DNA from: a virus
Direction: 5' to 3' (one strand)
DNA length: 36,450 bases
IMG/VR virus record: IMGVR_UViG_3300027987_000064
Span: 1-36,450 of that record
The notes under the pieces were generated by a model, which was not told where the DNA came from, did no database searches, and was given only the letters and a program-made list of their open reading frames with translations. Made by a program: the position numbers and the translations under genes. Below are positions 7,298 through 14,102 of this stretch, piece by piece; within the stretch, counting starts at the first letter, position 1, and each line of letters begins with the position of its first letter.

Positions 7298-7646
7298 ACG
7301 CAACTGGTTCGAGCTCGCCGCGAAGCACGGCCGAGCGCTTCGCTGCCTACCTATCGTTGGCGACGCGATCGTTCGCAAACTGGACCTGTGGGCACTGCGC
7401 GATGCCGAGACAGCATTTGCGGTTGCTGTGCGATACGGCATCGAGTTGAGCGCAGCAACGAAGCTGTTCGACGACTACGGATATGCTGGCGCGTGTCTGG
7501 CGTGCGAGATTGGGATGCGTGTTTGCATGCACCCACTAGACGTTCCTGAGCTGCCGTACGAGTGTCGATACCGATTGCGCGAGTCGGGGATGACTGTTGA
7601 GCAGGCAACCGAGGCGCTCGGTTTCCTGGGGAGTAAGCTGAAGTGA
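7290..7646 (+). CDS. Unknown protein, tandem paralogue 1
   Basis: 118 residues from ATG 7290, overlapping the end of the upstream gene by 8 bases. An all-helical composition is likely. Residues about 43-95 (AVAVRYGIEL...LFDDYGYAGACLACEIG... HPLDVPEL) align without gaps to part of the next gene, which points to duplication. The repeated unit has the spacing of a degenerate helix-turn-helix, but no binding function can be asserted. Confidence 0.6.
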   Translation: MSKRNWFELAAKHGRALRCLPIVGDAIVRKLDLWALRDAETAFAVAVRYGIELSAATKLFDDYGYAGACLACEIGMRVCMHPLDVPELPYECRYRLRESGMTVEQATEALGFLGSKLK

Positions 7647-8191
7647 CGACTCCAACAGCCGAAGAACTGCTTGAGCTGGTGCGACCGTGCCCGTACTCCG
7701 AGTTGTTGAGTCCACGGGAGCGCGAGTCCATGTGCATCCTGTCTACTCCCGGCGCGTCTGCTCGATGGATTGCGGAACGGTTTGGTTTCCAGGTTGGGGC
7801 CGTATCGATAGCCGTGGAAGAATATGGAGTAACCAATACGCTGTGGGCGTGCGAGACAGGGAAAGCGATCGGAGTTGAGCCGTTCGACTTGCTGTGTGAG
7901 GCAGAACGACTGCGCGAGCGCCTGGCCGGCAAGAGCTTCGAGTACAACGCCCTGACATCACTGCTCGCTTGGATGTCGCGCCCCAAGGAAGAGCCCCGGG
8001 CAATCGTTGGTTTCGTCTCCGACGCGATCCCGATGATGCATCGGCACGTCACGGAGAAAGGCAACGAGTACCGCTCTGTGAGCGAGCACCCGAGCCCGAG
8101 GATGTCCGACATCGCGGACTACTTCGCGGAGCGCGCGCCGCGCGTCGTAATGATCAAGGTTCCAAGCGACAACGGGGCCATCCGGCCATGA
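7643..8191 (+). CDS. Unknown protein, tandem paralogue 2
   Basis: 182 residues from GTG 7643 (GTGA overlap). Residues about 40-95 (WIAERFGFQV...AVEEYGVTNTLWACETG... EPFDLLCEAERLRE) match the central part of the gene before it: aromatic-Gly, '[DE][DE]YG', 'ACE.G', 'P[LF]D' and a Glu/Arg-rich end, all in the same spacing. The C-terminal half (about 100-182) is extra and ends in a strand-like RVVMIKV. It is a likely duplicate with divergence. Its role is unknown. Confidence 0.6.
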   Translation: MTTPTAEELLELVRPCPYSELLSPRERESMCILSTPGASARWIAERFGFQVGAVSIAVEEYGVTNTLWACETGKAIGVEPFDLLCEAERLRERLAGKSFEYNALTSLLAWMSRPKEEPRAIVGFVSDAIPMMHRHVTEKGNEYRSVSEHPSPRMSDIADYFAERAPRVVMIKVPSDNGAIRP

Positions 8192-8322
8192 CTTGCCTCA
8201 AACGCCCATACCCATCAGTCGCGCAAGCGAAGCGCTCCAACCGGCACGCGCGCTTCACGCTGCGTGTATACTGGTGCAACGAGTGCCGAGCGTACCACGT
8301 GACGAATCGAGGTAAGAAGTGA
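8188..8322 (+). CDS. Small zinc-ribbon-like protein
   Basis: 44 residues from ATG 8188 (ATGA overlap with the previous stop). The chain is basic, with a Cys at position 3 and WCNECRAYHVT near the end. The CxxC followed by a Tyr-His-hydrophobic-Thr strand is a pattern seen in many very small phage proteins with a single zinc knuckle. The stop overlaps a following GTG, but the ORF from that GTG is doubtful. Confidence 0.55.
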   Translation: MTCLKRPYPSVAQAKRSNRHARFTLRVYWCNECRAYHVTNRGKK

Positions 8323-8391
8323 GCGCACCAATGCCGATTCAAGACGAAGTCCAAAACGAGGCGCATTACATCGCAGACATCAGAGGATCCA

Positions 8392-8652
8392 ATGAGTCGA
8401 TACAAGTGGAGCACGTACACGGTTCAGTACACCAGAGTCGCTCCGATCGATCTCATTGACGATGCTCAAGGTGATCCGTCGGCAGAGGTAACCGTCTACA
8501 CCAAGGAGGTTCAGTACGTTCCGAGCGACCCATGGGTTGACCCGGTGTTCGTGCGGGAACAGATGCGGATGGAGCGGCAGACGGATGCCGCGATCGAGTT
8601 CTTGATGCGGCGGGCTGGGTACGCGAAGCGAAAAGAGTTGAAAGGCGCCTAG
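8392..8652 (+). CDS. Small hypothetical protein upstream of the Cas12-like gene
   Basis: 86 residues from ATG 8392, with AGAGGA at 8381-8386. The first half is beta-like (KWSTYTVQYTRVAP, AEVTVYTKEVQYVP) and the last 30 residues are helical and basic (VREQMRMERQTDAAIEFLMRRAGYAKRKELKGA). No family is recognised. It ends 19 bases before the effector gene and is probably on the same transcript. An accessory role to the effector is possible by position only. Confidence 0.5.
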   Translation: MSRYKWSTYTVQYTRVAPIDLIDDAQGDPSAEVTVYTKEVQYVPSDPWVDPVFVREQMRMERQTDAAIEFLMRRAGYAKRKELKGA

Positions 8653-8671
8653 GCGCGGAAGGAGTTGGAGG

Positions 8672-10696
8672 ATGAAAGCGACGAGAGTGTACAAGTACGG
8701 TTGCAGGCCGGAGATAACGGAGCAACTGCTCGACCAATTGAAGGCAGCGCGCGAACTGCGAACCGAGTTGGTCAACATCGAGAACAGGCGAATGGAGGAG
8801 TTCCTCGCATTGCGTTCGGTATCGTGCCCGGGGCTGGCTGAGCTTGAGGAGCAAAACGAATCGCTAAACGAGTGCATCGAAGACGTGGTAAAGCGCATAT
8901 CTTACGCCAAGAAGAGCGAGCGCCGGAAGCACCCGCTACAGGCTGAGTTGAAAGCGCTGAAAGCCGAGCGCAAACCTGTCTACGAAGCCGTGAAAGCCGA
9001 GCGCGAGAAGTTCTCGGAGCTCCTGGGTCCACACGACAAGGCATTGGCTTTGCTGAAGGATACCGCATGTGCCGCGGCTGGTTTTCCAACCAAGAAAGGC
9101 ATGAAGCGCTATTCCGATGACGGCAAACAGATGGGAGCCCACCTACTGGGTAGTCTCAGCAGAGAAGCTCTGGATGAGATGCTTGCACGCAAGGATGTGC
9201 CGACCGAGTGGAAAACAGCGAAGAACATCGACAACGAAGCAAAGCGCTCATCCAAGGCGGCCCTGAAGGCGACTCGTTGCACCAGCGGGACGAAGTTCAT
9301 GATTCACAACGACGTCATTGCTGCAGCGAAGAAGTCGAAGGGACGAACGCGGCTCAAGACGCGCTACGATCGCGAGTCGGTCGCGCTGGACATCAAGTCG
9401 CTTAGGCTGAGCGACGTTGCTAACGGAGGCTCGCCACTGCTCAGGTTCGTGAACGAGTCGACCGCATCGCACGGCAGGGTATTCGTCGACTGCATCGTGC
9501 GATTCGGCGTTCTACCCGAGCCGTTCGTTGTTGGAATGAGCGTGCTCATGCATCGGCCTCTCCCAGCCGACTCTGACATTCGCTCAGTTCGACTGTGTCG
9601 CGAGCGCATTGGGCGGCGCGAGCGGTGGACGATACAGTTCACCGTGCTGACTGATGAGCCGAACCAGAGGCGTGTCCCGAAGGGAGGAACGATCGCGATC
9701 AACATCGGTTGGCGAGTTAGAAGCGGCAAAGCTGCTATGGGTGCGCAGTTCGGAAAGGTGTCCGACATCGGCGATAAGCATGTGCGGGTTGGCGTGGCCA
9801 TCGACGACGACGGCAATGTGCGCGAGCTCACTCTTCCGGCGCGGATGCGCAGAAGGGAAGAATTCATCCGGTCGCTTCAGTCGGCGTCAGACAAGTTGTT
9901 CGATTCCGCCTTGTCCCAGTTTCGGGAGATCCGAAAGGCGCACCCTGAGTTGCTCGACTTCGAACTGGCTATTCCAGGTCGCGAGCCGGTAACACTGCTG
10001 AAGAAGACCATTCAGTGCGACAAGTGGCGCAGTCACAAGAAGCTGCTGTTCGCCATTCGTGATCTCGCGAACCACATGGGAATCGATGGGCGCCCGATCT
10101 ACGCAGAGTGGAAGAAGCAGCGCCTAGCAGCGAAGATCGACCTGTTCGCTACACTGGAGGAAACGCGCGAGTGGTTGAGCGAGAATGGCGAGTCTGAGCC
10201 TCTGCGCCAAGAGGTGATCTGGCTGTTGTTCTGGATGCGCAAATGCTACCACCTCGACTCGATGGCGCGTGACCTGATCGCCAAGACCACGGGGTGGCGT
10301 CGGGAGATATTCCGGATCTGGGCGGCGCAGTTCGCTGCAGCATACCAGACACTGGTCACCTCCGATGAGAAGTACAAGGAGCTGAAGGAAAAGAAGCCGA
10401 AGGAGCAAGACTTCGAAGGCCCGCAAGAGCAGAAGGCGCGAGCGAACCAGCACAAGGCGTCACCGGGTCTGTTGCGCTCGATACTCCGAGACGCGTTTGG
10501 TCAACGCTCCATCGTTGTGTCTGCATCCGACGTCACCAAGTTACACTATGACTGTGGGTGTGAGCTTTACGGCGACAGAAAGAAGAATGTGGCGCTTGCG
10601 TGTGAACGCGACGGCTCATATCATGACCAGGACGAAAACGCGGCACGTAACATGCTGCGAGCGGTCCTTGAAAAACGTAGCGAGGTAGCGGCCTGA
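8672..10696 (+). CDS. Compact Cas12-like (type V) effector with substituted RuvC-I and RuvC-II residues
   Basis: 674 residues. ATG 8672 has AAGGAG at 8659-8664 and GGAGG directly before it. The N-terminal 200 residues are helical and highly charged (REC-like). About residues 300-335 (IRSVRLCRERIG.RERWTIQFTV) match the WED strands that precede RuvC in TnpB/Cas12 proteins. RuvC-I is GTIAINIGWR, with N344 where the family has catalytic Asp. The RuvC-II position reads TLVTSDEKYKEL, with S564 where Glu is expected and D565/E566 beside it. RuvC-III is intact: DQDENAARNML (D652, D654). The zinc ribbon is reduced to C628-G-C630 and C644-x-x-D647. The CRISPR array starts 61 bases after the stop, and no adaptation genes are seen. 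I infer a crRNA-guided DNA binder with lost or weak cleavage. The subtype (CasPhi-like, Cas12m-like or new) cannot be settled here. Confidence 0.85.
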   Translation: MKATRVYKYGCRPEITEQLLDQLKAARELRTELVNIENRRMEEFLALRSVSCPGLAELEEQNESLNECIEDVVKRISYAKKSERRKHPLQAELKALKAERKPVYEAVKAEREKFSELLGPHDKALALLKDTACAAAGFPTKKGMKRYSDDGKQMGAHLLGSLSREALDEMLARKDVPTEWKTAKNIDNEAKRSSKAALKATRCTSGTKFMIHNDVIAAAKKSKGRTRLKTRYDRESVALDIKSLRLSDVANGGSPLLRFVNESTASHGRVFVDCIVRFGVLPEPFVVGMSVLMHRPLPADSDIRSVRLCRERIGRRERWTIQFTVLTDEPNQRRVPKGGTIAINIGWRVRSGKAAMGAQFGKVSDIGDKHVRVGVAIDDDGNVRELTLPARMRRREEFIRSLQSASDKLFDSALSQFREIRKAHPELLDFELAIPGREPVTLLKKTIQCDKWRSHKKLLFAIRDLANHMGIDGRPIYAEWKKQRLAAKIDLFATLEETREWLSENGESEPLRQEVIWLLFWMRKCYHLDSMARDLIAKTTGWRREIFRIWAAQFAAAYQTLVTSDEKYKELKEKKPKEQDFEGPQEQKARANQHKASPGLLRSILRDAFGQRSIVVSASDVTKLHYDCGCELYGDRKKNVALACERDGSYHDQDENAARNMLRAVLEKRSEVAA

Positions 10697-10743
10697 ATCT
10701 GAGCCGCTCGAAAACCGGGTAGCAGGTGCGCGAAAGTGCTTGT
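10666..10743 (+). repeat. Two degenerate CRISPR-repeat-like segments between effector and array
   Basis: At 10668-10710, AAAAA is followed by an 8-base insert and then GGTAGCGG, the same words as the repeat (AAAAAGGTAGCGG). The following bases form AGCGGC/GCCGCT (10687-10692 with 10703-10708) around a 10-base loop, in place of the repeat hairpin that also has a 10-base loop. AAAAACGTAGCGAGG here also matches 14 of 15 bases of the degenerate last repeat. A second, weaker copy lies at about 10707-10740 (GAAAACC, GGGTAGC, CGAAAG). The first spans the effector stop codon. They may be decayed repeats or a structured leader/regulatory RNA. Confidence 0.5.
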
Positions 10744-10757
10744 ATCCTCGGTGGTGT

Positions 10758-11224
10758 ATTCAAAAAGGTAGCGGATCGCCTAAAGAGTCCGACTTGCGTG
10801 GTTGTTACCTACTACCCGGGGGACTCGGATTCAAAAAGGTAGCGGATCGCCTAAAGAGTCCGACATACACGGCGCTGTGTTGGAGGTTTGCGTTGCGGAG
10901 ATTCAAAAAGGTAGCGGATCGCCTAAAGAGTCCGACTTCGCGGTCCGCGCGTTGGCCTCGGCGTGCCCGCGGATTCAAAAAGGTAGCGGATCGCCTAAAG
11001 AGTCCGACTTGAGGCGTCAGATGACGACGTTTCGGACGCGCCCGATTCAAAAAGGTAGCGGATCGCCTAAAGAGTCCGACCGAACGAGCGAGTCGACATC
11101 GTGGTCAATGGGCATATTCAAGAAGGTAGCGGATCGCCTAAAGAGTCCGACGTCGATGCCTACGCCCCGGACGAAGCCGTTGCGCGGATTCAAAAAGGTA
11201 GCGAGGCGCCTAAAGACTTTCGAC
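10758..11224 (+). CRISPR. Phage-borne CRISPR array, 7 repeats and 6 spacers
   Basis: Repeats of 36 bp start at 10758, 10829, 10901, 10973, 11045 and 11116. A degenerate 37-bp last copy is at 11188-11224. Repeats 1-5 are identical, and repeat 6 has one A-to-G change at position 7. Spacers are 10794-10828 (35 bp), 10865-10900 (36), 10937-10972 (36), 11009-11044 (36), 11081-11115 (35) and 11152-11187 (36), all different. The repeat begins ATTCAAAAAGGTAGC and ends AAAGAGTCCGAC. Its 3' half can fold as CGGAT/GTCCG (positions 15-19 with 30-34) around a 10-base loop, leaving a 3' AC. A hairpin just before the spacer fits the 5' handle of type V crRNAs read on the + strand. Decay of the last repeat puts the leader end next to the effector gene. 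Confidence 0.95.
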
Positions 11225-11242
11225 AAGCCAAAGGAGCAAAGG

Positions 11243-12469
11243 ATGGAACTACGAGACTACCAAGCAAGAGCGGTCGCTGAAGTACGAGCCAAGTGGGCAG
11301 CGGGCGCAAAGCACGTTCTGCTTGTCGCGCCGACCGCTTCTGGCAAGACCGAGATGGCGCAAGCGGCAGTTGGAAAGGCGCCGCAGTGTTGGCTCGTGCA
11401 CACGCGCGACTTGCTCGATCAGACGGCAAAGCGTCTGCGTGAGGCAACGGGTCAGCCGGTAAACGTGATCGCTGGAGGTGTAGAGCCGACGAACGGTGCG
11501 CGAATTCATGTCGCAATGGTGCAGTCGTTGTTCGGGCGAGAAGTGCCAGAAGTGAACTACCTCATTCCCGACGAATGCCATCACTACCGGGCCGACGAGT
11601 GGGAGCTTGCCCTGTATGCATTCAAGACTGCGAAACGCCTTGGGCTAACGGCCACGCCAGCGCGCTACGACAACAGGCCACTGGGCGACGTCTTCGACGA
11701 GCTTGTGGTTGCGGCGCAGATCCAGGATCTGGTTGAGCGCGGGTATCTTATGAAGGTCGATCTGCTACGCGCTCCGGAGCCGCTCAAGGGAATGGCTGCG
11801 CTGGATGCCGTGGAAGCATACATGCGCTACGCAAACGGAACGAAGGCATTCGGGTACCTGCCGTCAGTCGACATGTGCCAAGACGCCGCTCGGCGATTCC
11901 GAGAGAACGGCGTAAGCGCGAAGGTCATCGCCTACAACACCGGCGACAGCGAGCGACGCAAAGCAATGGGAGAGTTTGCAGCCGGAGAGGTGCGTGTGTT
12001 GCTCTGTCACACGACACTGACGGAGGGCATCGATGTACCGGACGCTGAGACCTGCATCCTTGGAAAGTCCTATCACCACGTCGGGCAGATGATGCAGGCG
12101 ACCGGGCGCATCATGCGTACGTCTCCGAGCAAGACGCGGGCGCTTGTGCTTGACCTCGTTGGTTGCACGCATGTTCTCGGGCATCCGCAGATCCCTCGAC
12201 TGTTCTCGCTGACAGGTGAGGCGATTAGCACACCAACCACCAACCCTGAGGCCGTTGGAAAGGAGCGCAATCCGATGCAGTGGAGCGTCGGAAACATCGA
12301 CCTGCAGGAGTTCGAGATTGTATCTGTCGGCGCCGAGGTCGCGAGAGTTCCGAGCGAAGTCATGAAGGAGCGCTGGAACGACCTGCTTGGGCTCGTGAAG
12401 CTCCGGAAGATGCGACGGTGCGAGGCATCAGCGCAATTTCACGCGGAGTACGGCCTGTGGCCAGCCTGA
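11243..12469 (+). CDS. SF2 DEAD/DEAH-box (type III restriction/RadD-like) helicase
   Basis: 408 residues from ATG 11243, with AAGGAG at 11231-11236. The frame stays open upstream through the whole CRISPR array because most units are 72 bp, so longer starts are artefacts. The motifs are complete: Q-like RDYQARAV at the N-terminus, Walker A APTASGKT near residue 32, DECHH at 110-114, LTATP at about 135, TEGIDVP in domain 2, and QATGRIMRT near 287. It is an ATP-dependent nucleic-acid translocase of the kind phages use in replication or recombination. It follows the array with only 18 bases between. A link to the Cas12-like effector is possible but unsupported beyond position. Confidence 0.88.
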   Translation: MELRDYQARAVAEVRAKWAAGAKHVLLVAPTASGKTEMAQAAVGKAPQCWLVHTRDLLDQTAKRLREATGQPVNVIAGGVEPTNGARIHVAMVQSLFGREVPEVNYLIPDECHHYRADEWELALYAFKTAKRLGLTATPARYDNRPLGDVFDELVVAAQIQDLVERGYLMKVDLLRAPEPLKGMAALDAVEAYMRYANGTKAFGYLPSVDMCQDAARRFRENGVSAKVIAYNTGDSERRKAMGEFAAGEVRVLLCHTTLTEGIDVPDAETCILGKSYHHVGQMMQATGRIMRTSPSKTRALVLDLVGCTHVLGHPQIPRLFSLTGEAISTPTTNPEAVGKERNPMQWSVGNIDLQEFEIVSVGAEVARVPSEVMKERWNDLLGLVKLRKMRRCEASAQFHAEYGLWPA

Positions 12470-12486
12470 CCAGACCAAGCGAAAAA

Positions 12487-12514
12487 CCCCCGCCCCGGTA
12501 ATCCGAGACGGGGG
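12487..12514 (-). terminator. Possible intrinsic terminator or hairpin between helicase and zinc-finger gene
   Basis: CCCCCG (12487-12492) pairs with CGGGGG (12509-12514) over a 16-base loop that can itself pair in part (CGG/CCG). AAAAA at 12482-12486 becomes a U tract after the hairpin on the minus strand, so as an intrinsic terminator it would read leftward. On the + strand there is no T tract. It lies in the 82-base gap between two + genes and may be a processing or attenuation hairpin instead. Confidence 0.35.
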
Positions 12515-12551
12515 CTGCCCTCCGGCGCAACGGCAGGAGGATAGCACAACA

Positions 12552-13619
12552 ATGCCAGCGACGACAGCGACCAAGATACACGCAGAAACGAAGCAGCAGA
12601 CCATCCAACTCGCCCCCGACGAGGCCGCTCACATCGAGTGGTTTTTCGACGAGGGAATCGCCACGTTCGAGCGATCGAACCTGGGCCCGCAACTGGAGCG
12701 CCTCCGGAGCGCCTCACGCGGCACCTACGAATGCCGGACCTGCAAAGGTCGCCGATTCGTCAAGGTTCGGCTCGCGACCTGCGGGCATTGCCGCGGCACC
12801 GGCTGGTTGGAGCCCACCAACCTGGTCGACACGCAACAGCGGTGCGGGCACTGCAAAGGCAAGTGTGTCGTTCGGCTCGCCCCCGAGTCGAAGCGGACGG
12901 ACTACTACACCGTGAAGGACTTGTGCGCCCCCTGCCGCGGGACTGGCGTCACTGCCCGCAAGCGAGGCCACCAGAGGCGAACTGGGGCGATGACGGCGCG
13001 CCCGGGGGTTATCAGGGAGTGGCGCGCCCCGGTTTACCCGGACGAGTACGACGTCGAGCGCTACGGAATGGTAGCGAGGCGGCTCATGCGGATGACCGAG
13101 CGGCACGCACTCGCGATCTACGCCTACCACTGGATTGGGCAGCAGTACGCGGCGAACGTGAACACGGGCCCGCTCTGGGCGGTCATGGCGCTGACGGTTG
13201 CGGGGCGACGGCTCGTAGAGCGCAACAGCGACAAGCCGCCAAAGGCACTGGATGGGCATCAGCTGCAGCTCCACAGCCGTGCCCAGGACCACGCCGACAT
13301 CGACGGCAGCTGCGTGGACCCCGGGTTGGTCGACGATTGGCAACTGCTCACTCAGCCAGAGCTGTTCACCGAGCTGTCCCACACGCCCAGCGACGGGGGG
13401 AGCGAAGCCCGGCAGCGCACGGCACTGTTGGCGGCGGCGAAGCGCCAGGCCGAGACGCTCTACCGGGCCGCCGTGCTGGAGTGGCAGACCCTGGGCGATG
13501 GACAGGTGGCGAGATCTCGAGCGAGGACGCCCAAGGCACCACGGACCAAGGCGACCACACTGAAGGACGTGAGAGCGCTGCTCAGGCGTCTCGAGGTCGT
13601 CGAGGTGGTCGTCCGATGA
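12552..13619 (+). CDS. Protein with DnaJ-type cysteine-rich zinc-finger domain
   Basis: 355 residues from ATG 12552, with AGGAGG about 11 bases upstream. Residues 61-132 hold four CxxCxG-type motifs (C61/C64, C77/C80, C98/C101, C125/C128), which is the DnaJ central zinc domain that binds two zinc ions. There is no J domain and no DnaJ substrate domain. The remaining 220 residues are mostly helical (RYGMVARRLMRMTERHALAIYAYHWIG) and end in a basic region. Such proteins in lambdoid phages often precede the late genes, and some antiterminators use zinc fingers, so a regulator of late transcription is one guess. The next gene overlaps its stop (ATGA). Confidence 0.6.
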   Translation: MPATTATKIHAETKQQTIQLAPDEAAHIEWFFDEGIATFERSNLGPQLERLRSASRGTYECRTCKGRRFVKVRLATCGHCRGTGWLEPTNLVDTQQRCGHCKGKCVVRLAPESKRTDYYTVKDLCAPCRGTGVTARKRGHQRRTGAMTARPGVIREWRAPVYPDEYDVERYGMVARRLMRMTERHALAIYAYHWIGQQYAANVNTGPLWAVMALTVAGRRLVERNSDKPPKALDGHQLQLHSRAQDHADIDGSCVDPGLVDDWQLLTQPELFTELSHTPSDGGSEARQRTALLAAAKRQAETLYRAAVLEWQTLGDGQVARSRARTPKAPRTKATTLKDVRALLRRLEVVEVVVR

Positions 13620-14044
13620 GCATCCAGGACGACGGAGACAACGCCGAGATGACGGCCCAGCAGTGCGCCGCGTGGCTCGGCTGGGGGAGCACGAGGGCCG
13701 CCGCCCGCAGGCTCACCGATCGGCTGAAGCGACGCGAGAAGGGCCGTGGCTGGTTCGAGCGGGACGGTACCGGCGGGCTCCGTATCACGAAGCGGCAGAT
13801 TGCCCAGCACGCCCCCGACCTGCTGCGCGCCGACTACCAAACGGGGCTCACGCAGGTGAGCAAGCAGCTGGACGAGATCCACCAGCGACTCGACCGCGTC
13901 GTGGACCGGCGGATCGCCAAGCATCCGATGGTGCAGCGCCACGAGAGAAAAATCGCCCAGCACTCGCGGGACATCGCTCAACTGACCGAAGTGGCTGACA
14001 AGTCCGCGAAAGCGTTGGCGAGAATTCTGGACTTGGAGCCGTAG
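13616..14044 (+). CDS. Small putative HTH protein with coiled-coil tail
   Basis: 142 residues from ATG 13616, overlapping the previous TGA. Residues about 10-60 (TAQQCAAWLGWGSTRAAARRLTDRL...RITKRQIAQHA) resemble an excisionase- or terminase-like winged helix. Residues 70-140 have heptad repeats (VSKQLDEIHQRLDRVVD, IAQHSRDIAQLTEVADKSAKAL) and probably form a coiled coil. This could be a regulatory DNA-binding dimer. No specific family is recognised. Confidence 0.5.
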   Translation: MSIQDDGDNAEMTAQQCAAWLGWGSTRAAARRLTDRLKRREKGRGWFERDGTGGLRITKRQIAQHAPDLLRADYQTGLTQVSKQLDEIHQRLDRVVDRRIAKHPMVQRHERKIAQHSRDIAQLTEVADKSAKALARILDLEP

Positions 14045-14052
14045 CTGCCGAT

Positions 14053-14081
14053 CGCAGAAACTATCCCGGGTCGTTTCTGCG
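14053..14081 (+). promoter_or_regulatory. Stem-loop upstream of the small HTH gene
   Basis: CGCAGAAAC (14053-14061) and GTTTCTGCG (14073-14081) form a perfect 9-bp stem with an 11-base loop. It begins eight bases after the stop of the preceding gene and is not followed by a T tract. It may be an operator, an attenuator or an RNA processing site. Confidence 0.45.
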
Positions 14082-14084
14082 CCT

Positions 14085-14096
14085 ACCTCATGAGGT
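14085..14096 (+). promoter_or_regulatory. Palindromic operator candidate over the ribosome-binding site
   Basis: ACCTCATGAGGT is a perfect 12-bp palindrome ending 6 bases before ATG 14103. Its right half (TGAGGTG) is also the best Shine-Dalgarno candidate for that gene. A small HTH protein binding here could repress its own synthesis. That is inference from position only. Confidence 0.4.
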
Positions 14097-14102
14097 GTAA
14101 GA

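Noticed and set aside
8319-8459. 46-codon ORF starting at GTG in a GTGA overlap
   Set aside because: It overlaps 68 bases of the better-supported gene at 8392, which has its own ribosome site.
10736-10765. Promoter for the array (TTGTAT and TATTCA)
   Set aside because: The boxes are 11 bases apart, far from the usual 17, so they do not support a sigma70 promoter.
12638-13615. Long open frame upstream of the 142-residue HTH gene
   Set aside because: It is the shadow of the DnaJ-zinc-finger gene in another frame. The composition is Arg/Pro/Ala-rich and without domains. The real start is ATG 13616.
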